Assembly: GCA_017537345.1 (NCBI GenBank)
Contig: JAFYKY010000008.1
Span: forward strand, 1-49,534
Reading direction: 5' to 3'
DNA from: Clostridia bacterium
GTDB taxonomy: Bacteria; Bacillota; Clostridia; Oscillospirales; CAG-382
Length of the DNA: 49,534 bases
Under the pieces are notes generated by a model that was not told the DNA's origin, made no database searches, and worked only from the letters and a program-made list of their open reading frames with translations. The stretch's first letter is position 1. Each line of letters begins with the position of its first letter. Below, piece after piece: positions 1 to 7,644 of the stretch. The position numbers and the translations under genes were made by a program.

Positions 1-1
1 G

Positions 2-196
2 ATCAACTTCCAGCTCTCCAACAAGGGTCTCGTTGGTTACTCTTGGGATCTTGATGCAGCAGAAGTAGCAGGCGCAGGCTCCAGCCTCGCAGTTGAAAAC
101 GCAGACGCTCTCGGCGATACCGGCATCTACGTAATCGCAGCTCTTGCACTTGTTGCACTTATTGGTACAGCAATAGTAATCAAAAAGCGCGCTTAA
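2..196 (+). CDS. C-terminal fragment of a surface protein with a membrane tail
   Basis: The reading frame is open from the window edge to the TAA at 194-196, giving 64 residues; the start lies outside. The end reads ALGDTGIY, then about 20 hydrophobic residues, then KKRA. This is nearly identical in protein and DNA to the end of the next gene (930-2852), so the two are tandem paralogues or share a common anchor module. A short polar motif, a hydrophobic span and a basic end is the layout of a cell-surface anchor. No canonical LPxTG is present. The function of the missing ectodomain cannot be told. Confidence 0.8.
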   Translation: MNFQLSNKGLVGYSWDLDAAEVAGAGSSLAVENADALGDTGIYVIAALALVALIGTAIVIKKRA

Positions 197-216
197 TCGG
201 CTCGGTAAAAGCACTG

Positions 217-395
217 TAGATCGAAACGCAAAATTTAAATAACGATAGGCGAGAGGTTGTCCTAATCTCTCGCCTTTATTTATGTCTATATTAATGTAGG
301 GATTTGTAAAAACAAATCCCTTTTTATTTTTGCGTTTCTAAAGGCTTTCGCTTCGCTGGCTGTAGGTTACTACAGCTACCGCTCGCGAAAGACCT
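217..395 (+). repeat. Structured 3'-UTR element, copy E1
   Basis: This begins 20 bases after the preceding stop. Outer stem: 223-233 (GAAACGCAAAA) pairs perfectly with 328-338. Enclosed are a terminator-like hairpin (248-255 with 267-274, followed by TTTATTTAT) and a second hairpin (299-307 with 312-320, followed by TTTTTATTTTT). Beyond the outer stem is a long hairpin: CTTTCGC 345-351 with 385-391, and GCTGTAG 359-365 with 370-376. The same architecture recurs at about 2870-3150, 12845-13050 and, on the minus strand, 20600-21140. Confidence 0.75.
248..285 (+). terminator. Rho-independent terminator of the truncated surface-protein gene
   Basis: An eight-pair stem GGCGAGAG/CTCTCGCC is followed by a T-rich run. 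A second stem-loop with a T run (299-331) backs it up. Confidence 0.75.
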
Positions 396-830
396 TTTCT
401 ACAGCGTTTTACCATCGCCGAGTTCCTGCAGACTTTCGGTTCTACAGACGTTACTTTTGTCTATATTGTAGGGAAGGGGCTTGCCCCTTCCGTTTTCTAC
501 AGACGGCAGTTTTGGCTGTGTTGTAGGGCGGGGGGGTACTCCCGCCGTTATTTCGATTACTACAGCACGCTCGTAAAGGATGCATTCTGCGTCATTTATA
601 CATCGCCGAGTTCCTGCAGACTCTCGCTTCTACAGACGGCAGCTTGCGATAATTTCGGCTGTTGAATAACCGTAGGGGCGGACGTCCTCGACCGCCCGTA
701 AATAAAATCTGTTTTTTGCCCTTGTCAAAAACTACCGAAGTTCACAGTTCCTCGTTTCTCATTTATAGCTTTTGCAAACCGCTGCTGTTTTTGACAAATT
801 ATCAACAAATTATTAACATAATACAAAAAA
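396..830. repeat. Spacer filled with REP palindromes and short repeats
   Basis: No gene is seen here. The module CTGCAGACTTTCGGTTCTAC and variants occurs at 427-450 and 612-639; it recurs at 3188-3210, 13081-13108 and 14091-14120. REP class 1 palindromes, preceded by TGTAGG, lie at 472-491 (GGAAGGGGCTTGCCCCTTCC) and about 526-546. A REP class 2 palindrome (GTAGGGGCGGACGTCCTCG, then CCGCCCGTA) lies at 672-700. The rest looks like decayed repeat material ending in AT-rich promoter DNA. Confidence 0.65.
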
Positions 831-834
831 TATG

Positions 835-863
835 TTGACAAAAATGCTTATGTATTGTAAGAT
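835..863 (+). promoter_or_regulatory. Promoter of the 930-2852 surface-protein gene
   Basis: TTGACA (835-840), a 17-base spacer and TAAGAT (858-863). The transcript would have a leader of about 60 bases ending in an AAGGAG ribosome site. Confidence 0.75.
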
Positions 864-929
864 ATCTACATAAGAATCTCTCTATCTTTTAGTGAGATAT
901 TAAAATTATTCAAAAAGGAGAAAAAACAA

Positions 930-2852
930 ATGAAAAAAGCATTATCTCTTATGCTCACAATGTGCATGGTTCTTTCCTTGTTTGCAACGTTTGTTGTTTC
1001 TGCTTCCGCAGATAACGTTGTTACATGGAAAGACGGTCAGATCAAAGATCCTGCTGATACAACAGGCAGAAACTGGAAGTTTGACAACGCTTATGGTTAC
1101 ACCTTCGTTATCGACGCAGATAAGAAAATCGGCGGCGAAGATAACGTACTTATCGAAACCGTAGACGAATACAAGGCTTGTAATCCCAACTGGGCAATAA
1201 GCGTTCTTCTTAAGCCCGCAGGCGACCTTTATGAGGTTGTTACTGTTGTAGTTACTCCCGGTACTGCAGCAGCAGGTATCGAAAAGGGTATTGCTATCGA
1301 AAACGGCAATATCGTTCTTGTTGCACATTCTTCCGCTTCTTATTCTGCAGAAGACGCTGATCCTGCAAAGGATTTTGACGCAGACGGCAACTACAAGTAT
1401 TTCAACTGGCAGACCAAACTTGCTGCTATCGCTCTCAAGGCAGGCGACAAGGTTAAGGTTGCAGACGATAAGTCTTCTGTATACGTTCTTATCCCCGGTG
1501 TTGACGATAAGGAAGAATCCGTTCTTGTTAAGGGCGACAACATCGCAGGCGATTACACCATTACCGATCAGTTCCGTCAGGGCGGCAAAGATGTAAACTG
1601 GGGCTGGGATCCCAACGCTCCTATCGCTTATCCCGATGAAGGCGGCTCTCTTACCGACGGTAAAGTAGATACCGACGCTACTGAAAACGTTTACGCAGAT
1701 GCAGTTTGGGCAGGCTTCAGCCATCTTGTTCCTACCTATGAAGGCGTTGGTTACCACGCAATCACTCTTGATCTTGGCGAAGCTAAGGATCTTTACGAAG
1801 TAGCTCTTTACGTTGCTACCTCCAAGCTTTCTAACGGTATCGGCTGCACCAATTCTACCGTTCAGTTCTTCGCTTCTAACGACGGCGAAAACTGGGAAGC
1901 TATTTCCGATGTACTCGTTCCCGTTGACGATGCAACTGTAAACGTTGTAAAAGTTGCTTCCAAGGTTTCTGCAAATGCTAAGTACGTTCAGGTACGCTTT
2001 GCTCGTGATGGATGGCTCTTCGTTTCCGAAGTTGAAGTTTTTGAAGCAGTTCCCGCTTCTGCAGACGTAGAATTCGAAACCATCACCGTTGACGGCGCAG
2101 TTACCGATAACGGCTGGGCAGCAGACAAGTGGACCGCAGTTTCCTCTGAAAACGGCTTCTGGCAGCAGCAGTACGAATTCGAAACCGGCGCTAAGGTTTG
2201 CCCCGAATTCGGCTACAAGTATCAGTTCAGAACTGATGACACCAAGCTTTACGCAGCAGTTGTTATCGATGGCGACATCGTAAACGGCGGCAACGGCAAC
2301 GGCACATTCGTACGTCTCTGGCTCAGAGATAACGACGATGCAACCGTATACACCTCTTTCTATGATTTCGGCTTCGCTGAAGGCGAAATCACCACCGCAG
2401 CTAAGCGCAACACCTCTACTACCGAAAACAAGGGCGAAGTTATCGAAGGCTCCACTGTTGTAGCAAAGGCTTCTGTTGTAGATGGCAAGACTGTTATCGA
2501 ATTCTCTATCGACGTAGCAGAATTCTGTGCAGACGGCAATTTCGATTACTACATCTGCGCTTCTCAGAAGGTTGGCGAAAACTTCGGTACCCTTTACTTC
2601 CCCGCAGCTCCCATCGGTCCTACCAGCGCTGAAGGCGGCGATGCTCACAAGCCTCATGCAAACCTTCCTTGGCTCAGCTGGCACGCAGCAACCGACGCAA
2701 CCGTTAACGTAGCAGACCTCGCTCTCGGCGTTATCGTTGCAGAAGGCGGCGACACCGATGATAACCTCGGTGATGCAGGCATCTACGCTATCGCAGCACT
2801 TGCAGTTGTTGCACTTATTGGTACTGCAGTAGTAATCAAAAAGCGCGCCTAA
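930..2852 (+). CDS. Secreted surface protein, discoidin-like and CBM9-like domains, C-terminal membrane tail
   Basis: 640 residues. Residues 1-27 form a Sec signal peptide (MKKALSLML... ending SASA). After an N-terminal region of unknown type, about 245-375 resembles an F5/8-type C (discoidin) module, with DLGEAKDLYEV, FFASNDGENW and YVQVRFA as expected for the sugar-binding fold. Residues 379-603 resemble a CBM9/DOMON-like module (ITVDGAVTDNGW near its start). No catalytic domain is recognised, so a carbohydrate-binding or adhesive surface role is inferred. The tail is LGDAGIY at about 613, a hydrophobic span 617-636, then KKRA. The start follows AAAAAGGAG. The tail matches the truncated gene at the left edge. 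Confidence 0.85.
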   Translation: MKKALSLMLTMCMVLSLFATFVVSASADNVVTWKDGQIKDPADTTGRNWKFDNAYGYTFVIDADKKIGGEDNVLIETVDEYKACNPNWAISVLLKPAGDLYEVVTVVVTPGTAAAGIEKGIAIENGNIVLVAHSSASYSAEDADPAKDFDADGNYKYFNWQTKLAAIALKAGDKVKVADDKSSVYVLIPGVDDKEESVLVKGDNIAGDYTITDQFRQGGKDVNWGWDPNAPIAYPDEGGSLTDGKVDTDATENVYADAVWAGFSHLVPTYEGVGYHAITLDLGEAKDLYEVALYVATSKLSNGIGCTNSTVQFFASNDGENWEAISDVLVPVDDATVNVVKVASKVSANAKYVQVRFARDGWLFVSEVEVFEAVPASADVEFETITVDGAVTDNGWAADKWTAVSSENGFWQQQYEFETGAKVCPEFGYKYQFRTDDTKLYAAVVIDGDIVNGGNGNGTFVRLWLRDNDDATVYTSFYDFGFAEGEITTAAKRNTSTTENKGEVIEGSTVVAKASVVDGKTVIEFSIDVAEFCADGNFDYYICASQKVGENFGTLYFPAAPIGPTSAEGGDAHKPHANLPWLSWHAATDATVNVADLALGVIVAEGGDTDDNLGDAGIYAIAALAVVALIGTAVVIKKRA

Positions 2853-2869
2853 ACTATTGGCGACTGTCT

Positions 2870-3150
2870 AAACTTTGCAGATCGAAACGCAAAGTGGTTT
2901 GATACGTAATAATCACCCCAAGAAGCCTCGCGGCTTCTTGGGGACCCCGACAACAAATGCGAGAGGTGTTAATTCATCTCTCGCATCTTTGTTTTAAATT
3001 TAGGAAGGAATTTGTTTTTCACAAATTCCTTTTTATTTTGCGTTTCTAAACGCTTTTACGCGGTAGGCAGTAGAATACTACAGCTCCACAGGGGTCCCCG
3101 AAAAATGCTGCCGCATTTTTTGGGGTTCCCGATCTACGCGCGTAAAAGAC
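2870..3150 (+). repeat. Structured 3'-UTR element, copy E2, interrupted by two palindromic units
   Basis: This begins within about 10 bases of the stop codon. The outer stem is 2884-2893 with 3037-3046. The terminator-like hairpin pairs 2957-2965 with 2978-2986; the second hairpin pairs 3006-3015 with 3021-3030 and is followed by TTTTTATTTT. The distal hairpin (ACGCGGTAGGCAGTAG...TCTACGCGCGT) is split by a foreign palindrome at about 3086-3132. A second palindrome of the same kind sits at 2914-2950 inside the outer stem. Copy E3 lacks both. Confidence 0.75.
2957..2993 (+). terminator. Terminator of the surface-protein gene
   Basis: A nine-pair stem ATGCGAGAG/CTCTCGCAT followed by CTTTGTTTT, lying inside element E2. 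Confidence 0.7.
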
Positions 3151-3187
3151 GTTTTCTGCTTTGTTTATACAACCGCCCCGCCAAAAT

Positions 3188-3480
3188 CAGACTTTCGGTT
3201 CTACAGACGTTACTTTCGTCTATATTGTAGGGAAGGGGCTTGCCCCTTCCGTTATCGAACAGCCGGTAGTATTGGCTGTGTTGTAGGGCGGGGCTTGCCC
3301 TTTCCGTTTTTACCCTCGCGGTTGTTTGCAAACCGTAGGGGATGACGTCCTCGCCTGCACCCCACAAAACCTGCGGTTTTGCGGGGAACCCCGCCTGCAC
3401 CCCACAAAATCTGCGGTTTTGCGGGGAACTCCGCCGTCATCCCGTATCAAAATAAAACTACCGAACCTCTTCACTTTTAC
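3188..3480. repeat. REP palindromes, one carrying a tandem insertion
   Basis: No gene is seen. Class 1 palindromes lie at 3231-3250 (identical to 472-491) and 3286-3305. A class 2 palindrome begins GTAGGGGATGACGTCCTCGCC at 3335 and its second arm GTCATCCCGTA is only reached near 3435-3445. Between the arms are two tandem copies of a 40-base unit (TGCACCCCACAAAA...), each with a GCGGTTTTGCGGGGAA hairpin arm. Confidence 0.65.
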
Positions 3481-3497
3481 TTTTTACCTTTTACATC

Positions 3498-3525
3498 AAA
3501 AAAGCACCCTTTCGGGTGCTTTTTG
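3498..3525 (-). terminator. Terminator of the GntR/ABC operon
   Basis: AAGCACCC/GGGTGCTT stem with A and T runs on both sides, directly after the permease stop on the minus strand. It could also work for the plus strand. Confidence 0.8.
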
Positions 3526-3527
3526 TC

Positions 3528-4373
3528 TTATGGTAAATTAAGATGTTTGTTTATAAGTTTTTTGTTAAGCAAGTACGCGCCGACGCCAAGCGCGGAGAAA
3601 AGCGCGCCGCCCATTAAAAATACAGCGTGGAACATATACATAACAGCCTCCTCCGAAATCTCGGGTGCGGAGCTGATCAGGATGATTCCCACGATAATGC
3701 CGGTATAAAAGATACCGACGATCACAGCGTTTGCGCCGTAGTAAATGCCAAGACCCAGCACCAGCTTTGCTCTTTTTACAATAACTGCGCCTACCGTTAT
3801 ACACAGCAGAAGGAGCAACAGATTGGAAACCAGCCAAGCGGCTGCCAAATATAAGACTTCCAAAACGAAGAGCAATATATGGATATCTTGGGAGGAAAAG
3901 GCGGATTCCACGGAATCCTCGATCGTATCTTCGAAGATATCACCCATATAACCCGAACTGCTTAACGTAAGCTCGTACGCAAACGAATACGCAAGCGCTG
4001 CCAGAATACACACAGCCAAGGTTGCGGAGATCCAGATAAGCGCCATAAGTATTTTTGAATTAAGCAGTTTTGTTCTGGAGACGGGCAGGGTAAAGGTGAG
4101 GTAGCCTTCATCTGTAAAGAAGTTTTTATAATACCTTACCACTATAAGCACCGTTACCAGCATAGAAAACGCAGAAAGTATTAAATACCAGTAAGTGTCT
4201 ATAAGAAGCGCCGTGATCCTGAAAAGCCAGTATACAGAATCAAATATTTCGTAATCCGAATATCCGATGCCGACTACCACGCCTGCAAGGGCAGCGAGTA
4301 CGACAACAATAGGCGCAACTATCCTCCAGACCGGCCAGATTGCTTTCAGGTCGTGTTTCAGCATTTTACGCAT
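3528..4373 (-). CDS. ABC transporter permease (ABC-2-like)
   Basis: 281 residues with about six hydrophobic spans: near 17-40, 50-75, 105-130, 160-195, 205-235 and 240-265. It has no ATP-binding motif and no signal peptide. It overlaps the upstream ATPase gene by 8 bases and has a clean GGGAGGT ribosome site 8 bases before ATG, so it is the membrane half of the same transporter. ABC systems encoded with a GntR repressor (YtrABC-like) are known in Bacillota to respond to cell-envelope stress. The substrate cannot be read from the sequence. Confidence 0.8.
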   Translation of the reverse strand: MRKMLKHDLKAIWPVWRIVAPIVVVLAALAGVVVGIGYSDYEIFDSVYWLFRITALLIDTYWYLILSAFSMLVTVLIVVRYYKNFFTDEGYLTFTLPVSRTKLLNSKILMALIWISATLAVCILAALAYSFAYELTLSSSGYMGDIFEDTIEDSVESAFSSQDIHILLFVLEVLYLAAAWLVSNLLLLLLCITVGAVIVKRAKLVLGLGIYYGANAVIVGIFYTGIIVGIILISSAPEISEEAVMYMFHAVFLMGGALFSALGVGAYLLNKKLINKHLNLP

Positions 4374-5070
4374 AGCGGAACACCTCCCTGAACTTTTGGT
4401 CCACGGTCTTTCCCTCGGCTTCCATCAGTTCGCTTGCCGTGCCTCTGCCGATAATATTTCCGCCGTAATTAACGAAAATAAATTCATCCAGCACAGGCTC
4501 AACGTCCTGAATAAGATGGGTGGATATAAGTACCGTTGCGCCGGGGTTGAGGTTGCTCACTATGGTGCGGAGTATAAACTCGCGGGCGGCAGGGTCAACC
4601 CCTGCGATAGGCTCGTCAAGCAGATATATCTGCGCGTTACGCGCCATTACCAATATAAGCTGGACCTTTTCTCTGTTTCCTTTGGAAAGGGAGGATATAT
4701 GGGAATCCGGATCCAGATTAAGAGATTCAAGCATTTTATATGCCTTCACCTTGTCAAAATCGGGATAAAATTCCTCAAAATAATCAAGCATCGCGCTTAT
4801 CTTTTTCCGACCGCCGATATAGGTGCGCTCGGGCAGATAAGATATAAAATTGTTGGTCGCTTCGCTTCTGGGCTGTCCGCAAACGAAAATATCTCCCTCG
4901 GTGGGCACAAGCAGACCCGTAAGAATTTTCATAAAGGTCGTTTTGCCGCAACCGTTGGGGCCCAGCAGACCGATAATTCTGCCGCTTTCCAATTGGATGT
5001 TAAGATTTTCGATAGCAAGCTTTCCCTTGCCGTATCGTTTTCTTAAGCCTTTACATTCAACTACGTACAA
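4366..5070 (-). CDS. ABC transporter ATP-binding protein
   Basis: 234 residues. Walker A is GPNGCGKTT (37-45), the signature is SSLSKGN (about 127-132) and Walker B is IYLLDEP (148-154, with E153 as catalytic base). A D-loop GVDP follows. The start is TTG at 5070, chosen because AAGGAG lies 9 bases upstream inside the end of the GntR gene; the nearby ATG is in another frame and stops at once. The gap to the regulator gene is 6 bases and the permease overlaps by 8, so the three genes form one operon with tight coupling. Confidence 0.9.
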   Translation of the reverse strand: MYVVECKGLRKRYGKGKLAIENLNIQLESGRIIGLLGPNGCGKTTFMKILTGLLVPTEGDIFVCGQPRSEATNNFISYLPERTYIGGRKKISAMLDYFEEFYPDFDKVKAYKMLESLNLDPDSHISSLSKGNREKVQLILVMARNAQIYLLDEPIAGVDPAAREFILRTIVSNLNPGATVLISTHLIQDVEPVLDEFIFVNYGGNIIGRGTASELMEAEGKTVDQKFREVFRYA

Positions 5071-5076
5071 AAAACA

Positions 5077-5433
5077 TTACTCCTTTTCGCAAAGCAAAGC
5101 TGCGAACTCTTCGGGAGTGAGACCTATCTCCTTTGCGGATTTGATGGTGAATTCAACAAGATCTCTGGTAGCGGCTTTGCGCTGAGTCTCGATATTCTCG
5201 GTCTTGGTGGTTACCTTTCTGCCGGATGTGCTGTAGCAAACCGCAAGACCCATAGTCTCCAAAGAAGAGAGTGCGCGCTGTGCAGTATTGGGATTGATAC
5301 CGGAATCGGTAGAAAGTGCGCGAACTGTGGGAAGCGCATCACCGGGCTTTAACTCGCCGCTGAGTATCGCTCCTCTCAGTCTGTTGATTACCTGACGGTA
5401 AATAGGGAAATTTTCATCAAATTGCCAAACCAT
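5077..5433 (-). CDS. GntR-family (YtrA-like) transcriptional regulator
   Basis: 118 residues from the ATG at 5433, chosen for its GGAGG 9 bases upstream; a longer frame to 5526 would run through the promoter. The N-terminal winged helix is typical of GntR proteins: PIYRQVINRLRGAI, then LPTVRALS, then GINPNTAQRAL. The C-terminal part is short (about 40 residues), as in the YtrA subfamily, which is usually encoded with ABC transporters. It probably represses its own operon; a dyad TTGAC-nn-GTCAA lies over the -35 box. Confidence 0.88.
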   Translation of the reverse strand: MVWQFDENFPIYRQVINRLRGAILSGELKPGDALPTVRALSTDSGINPNTAQRALSSLETMGLAVCYSTSGRKVTTKTENIETQRKAATRDLVEFTIKSAKEIGLTPEEFAALLCEKE

Positions 5434-5469
5434 TGTAAAAATACCTCCGTATATTTTTTTTGTAATTGT

Positions 5470-5499
5470 ATTATACCACGAACAATATTGACGTGTCAA
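5470..5499 (-). promoter_or_regulatory. Promoter and candidate GntR operator
   Basis: On the minus strand: TTGACA (5499-5494), 18 bases, TATAAT (5475-5470) with a TGG extension before the -10. The inverted repeat TTGACGTGTCAA (5488-5499) overlaps the -35 box and suits autoregulation. Confidence 0.7.
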
Positions 5500-5512
5500 G
5501 ATGTTTGTTATA

Positions 5513-6160
5513 TTAATAATATGCATCGCTGAAGAAAATCAGCAAAATATGGTATGCAATGCACGCCAGCAGGCAGTAACCGGGGGTCAACAGAAATCCT
5601 CTGAATAAATCGAAGAATATAACGCCGGCAGGAAGACGGCTTCCGTCCCCGTGCTTGCTTTTCGCCGTGTTCCATTGCACGAGATATATTACCGCAAACA
5701 GCAAAAACGCTATCGCCGCAATTGCAAAGGCTATTGTGAGTCCGCGGATACGGTTGGGATATTTCAAATAAACTCCCTGGGAAAGAAAAGTATATCCAAA
5801 CAGAACCAACGCCGCCGCTGCGGTGCCGCCTGCCGCAGATGCACAGTTTACCCATAAAGAAAGTTTAGGGGTAAGATAAACCGTTTCGGCATTCTTGTTC
5901 ACAAGGCGCATTAATCCGCTGTATAAAAGCACGGCGCTTGCACAGAAGGAAAAAAGCCAGAAAAACAAAAAACAACTGTCTATCCACCTATACACGTCGC
6001 GGGGTGCCATGGGATTTACAAGCTCAAAGAATTTTACTGCCGCTTCTGTCAGCTCCTCGCGGAAAGTACTGTGGACCCACATAAAAATTCCAATCGCCGC
6101 TATGCTCAATACAGGCGTTGCTACCGCGATTATTGTGAATACCGCCCCGCGCTTTTTCAT
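5513..6160 (-). CDS. Multi-pass membrane protein of unknown function
   Basis: 215 residues from the ATG at 6160 (MKKRGAVF), which overlaps the deacetylase stop as ATGA and has GAGGTG upstream. About five hydrophobic segments are seen: near 8-28, 60-82, 105-125, 140-162 and 190-210. I do not recognise a family. Its coupling to the polysaccharide deacetylase suggests a linked envelope role, but this is inference. The stop lies just upstream of the GntR promoter. Confidence 0.7.
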   Translation of the reverse strand: MKKRGAVFTIIAVATPVLSIAAIGIFMWVHSTFREELTEAAVKFFELVNPMAPRDVYRWIDSCFLFFWLFSFCASAVLLYSGLMRLVNKNAETVYLTPKLSLWVNCASAAGGTAAAALVLFGYTFLSQGVYLKYPNRIRGLTIAFAIAAIAFLLFAVIYLVQWNTAKSKHGDGSRLPAGVIFFDLFRGFLLTPGYCLLACIAYHILLIFFSDAYY

Positions 6161-6834
6161 TTTAATAACACCTCGCTGTTGGTGCCGTAAAAAATATCGT
6201 CCCTGCCGGAAACCATTTTGCAAAAGCTTTCTATACGGTCCCAGTTATCGTCCCCGTCAAATTCGTAGGAATGTCCCCATACGTAAAAGAGTGCGGGGGT
6301 ATCATCGGGCAGCGCCAAAAACTTTTCTGCCAGCTCAAACAGCTTTTCATCGTTATGGTGGCAGGTGGGGTGGAATTCCAAAAGGTCGGTCTGCGGTTCA
6401 AAAGAATGGGTGGGTCTTACCGTACGGGCAAACTTAAGACCGCATTCTTTAACAATGCTTTTTATCTCCTCGTTATACGCGCCGTAAGCATACGCCATAC
6501 CCTGCATTTCGGTGTTCCACATGCGTTCAAGGGATATTTTATCTTCCAAAAGTTCTTTTTTTGCTTCTTCCGGTGTAAGTGAAGCCAGGTTAAGATGGTA
6601 CGCTCCGTGGACGGCTATCTCGTGCCCTGCAAGTGCGTTTTTCAGCTCGTCCTCCCGCATGTGGGCGCAGTGGGCTTTACGGTATGTCCAGTTGTTCTTC
6701 GGGTCAAAAAGGGCGGAATTCAGGTTAAAAGTACACTTTAAACCGTAGCGGTTGAATATCTCTGCCAGTCTTGCGTCCTGATACACGCCGTCATCATAGC
6801 TGAAGGTAAGTGCTTTGTTTTTGTTGTTGAACAC
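6157..6834 (-). CDS. Polysaccharide deacetylase family protein (NodB/CE4 fold)
   Basis: 225 residues. The family hallmark FSYDDG lies at 11-16 with the two Asp at 14-15, followed by RYGLKCTFNLNS. The second metal motif appears as VHGAYH. A late FYVWGHSYEF segment fits the barrel end. There is no signal peptide, so it would act in the cytoplasm unless exported otherwise. Members deacetylate or otherwise hydrolyse N-acyl sugars. AAGGGGG precedes ATG. It is the first gene of a two-gene operon with the membrane protein downstream. Confidence 0.82.
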   Translation of the reverse strand: MFNNKNKALTFSYDDGVYQDARLAEIFNRYGLKCTFNLNSALFDPKNNWTYRKAHCAHMREDELKNALAGHEIAVHGAYHLNLASLTPEEAKKELLEDKISLERMWNTEMQGMAYAYGAYNEEIKSIVKECGLKFARTVRPTHSFEPQTDLLEFHPTCHHNDEKLFELAEKFLALPDDTPALFYVWGHSYEFDGDDNWDRIESFCKMVSGRDDIFYGTNSEVLLK

Positions 6835-6865
6835 ATTATAGCCCCCTTAATTAAATTACACCTAA

Positions 6866-6894
6866 ATTTTACACTTTTCTTTAATTAAAGTCAA
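6866..6894 (-). promoter_or_regulatory. Promoter of the deacetylase operon
   Basis: Minus strand: TTGACT (6894-6889), 17-base spacer, TAAAAT (6871-6866). Confidence 0.65.
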
Positions 6895-6903
6895 CCGTAA
6901 TAC

Positions 6904-6932
6904 TTGAAAAAACTGTTAATATATGGCATAAT
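6904..6932 (+). promoter_or_regulatory. Promoter of the mannoside operon
   Basis: TTGAAA (6904-6909), 17-base spacer, CATAAT (6927-6932) with a TGG extended -10. It is divergent from the deacetylase promoter. Confidence 0.6.
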
Positions 6933-6965
6933 TTAATTAACAAAAATACTCTGCGGAGGTTATGT

Positions 6966-7643
6966 ATGAAAAGATCGGAAATTAATCAGCTTATACTCGA
7001 AAACATAGAGTTTTTAAAGGAAATGAAATTCAATCTCCCGCCCTTTGCCTTTTTCACTCCCGAGGAGTGGCAGGAAAAGGGACACGAATATGATGAAATT
7101 CGTGAAAATATGTTGGGTTGGGACGTTACCGATTACGGCAGAGGAGATTTTAAAAAGGTGGGTCTGTTCCTTTTCACCATACGTAACGGCAATTTAAAAA
7201 CAGGTGACCCCAAGCCCTATGCGGAAAAACTGCTTATAACCGACGAAGACCAGTACAGCCCTATGCACTTCCACTGGAACAAGATGGAGGATATTATAAA
7301 CCGTGGCGGCGGCGTGCTTTGCGTTGAGCTTTATTCCAGAGGGGAAAACGATACTTTGGGCACCGAACCCGTTACCGTTAAGTGCGACGGACGTGAGTTC
7401 ACAGTACCCTCCGGTACCGTGCTTCGTCTTATGCCCGGCGAGAGCATAACTCTCCTCCCCGGTCAGTACCACGCATTCTGGGCAGAAAAAGGGTCCGGTA
7501 AATGTCTGCTTGGCGAGGTAAGTATGGTTAACGATGATAATACCGATAACCGCTTTTACGAAACTCAGGCAAGATTTACCAATATAGAGGAGGATTGCCC
7601 GCCCGTATACCTCCTTTGCAACGAATACCCCGAGGCAAAGTAA
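6966..7643 (+). CDS. D-lyxose isomerase (cupin type), probable D-mannose isomerase
   Basis: 225 residues, like the YdaE-type D-lyxose ketol-isomerases. Cupin metal ligands are visible: PMHFHWNKMED gives H101, H103 and E108, and GQYHAFW gives H169. This family interconverts D-lyxose and D-xylulose, and several characterised members also turn D-mannose into D-fructose. Here the gene is directly followed by a fructokinase and an alpha-mannosidase, which favours mannose as the working substrate (inference). GGAGG lies 6 bases before ATG. It is the first gene of the operon. Confidence 0.85.
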   Translation: MKRSEINQLILENIEFLKEMKFNLPPFAFFTPEEWQEKGHEYDEIRENMLGWDVTDYGRGDFKKVGLFLFTIRNGNLKTGDPKPYAEKLLITDEDQYSPMHFHWNKMEDIINRGGGVLCVELYSRGENDTLGTEPVTVKCDGREFTVPSGTVLRLMPGESITLLPGQYHAFWAEKGSGKCLLGEVSMVNDDNTDNRFYETQARFTNIEEDCPPVYLLCNEYPEAK

Positions 7644-7644
7644 T

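Noticed and set aside
864..929. Riboswitch in the leader of the surface-protein gene
   Set aside because: The leader is only about 60 AT-rich bases with one weak ATCTC/GAGAT pairing; no known aptamer core is seen.
942..2684. Long minus-strand frame of 580 codons opposite the surface-protein gene
   Set aside because: It mirrors a gene with strongly biased codons, has no ribosome site or recognisable domain, and the plus-strand protein has a signal peptide, promoter and known modules.
3012..3440. Small open frames on both strands in the repeat-rich spacer
   Set aside because: They coincide with palindromic repeats, overlap each other in several frames and lack ribosome sites.
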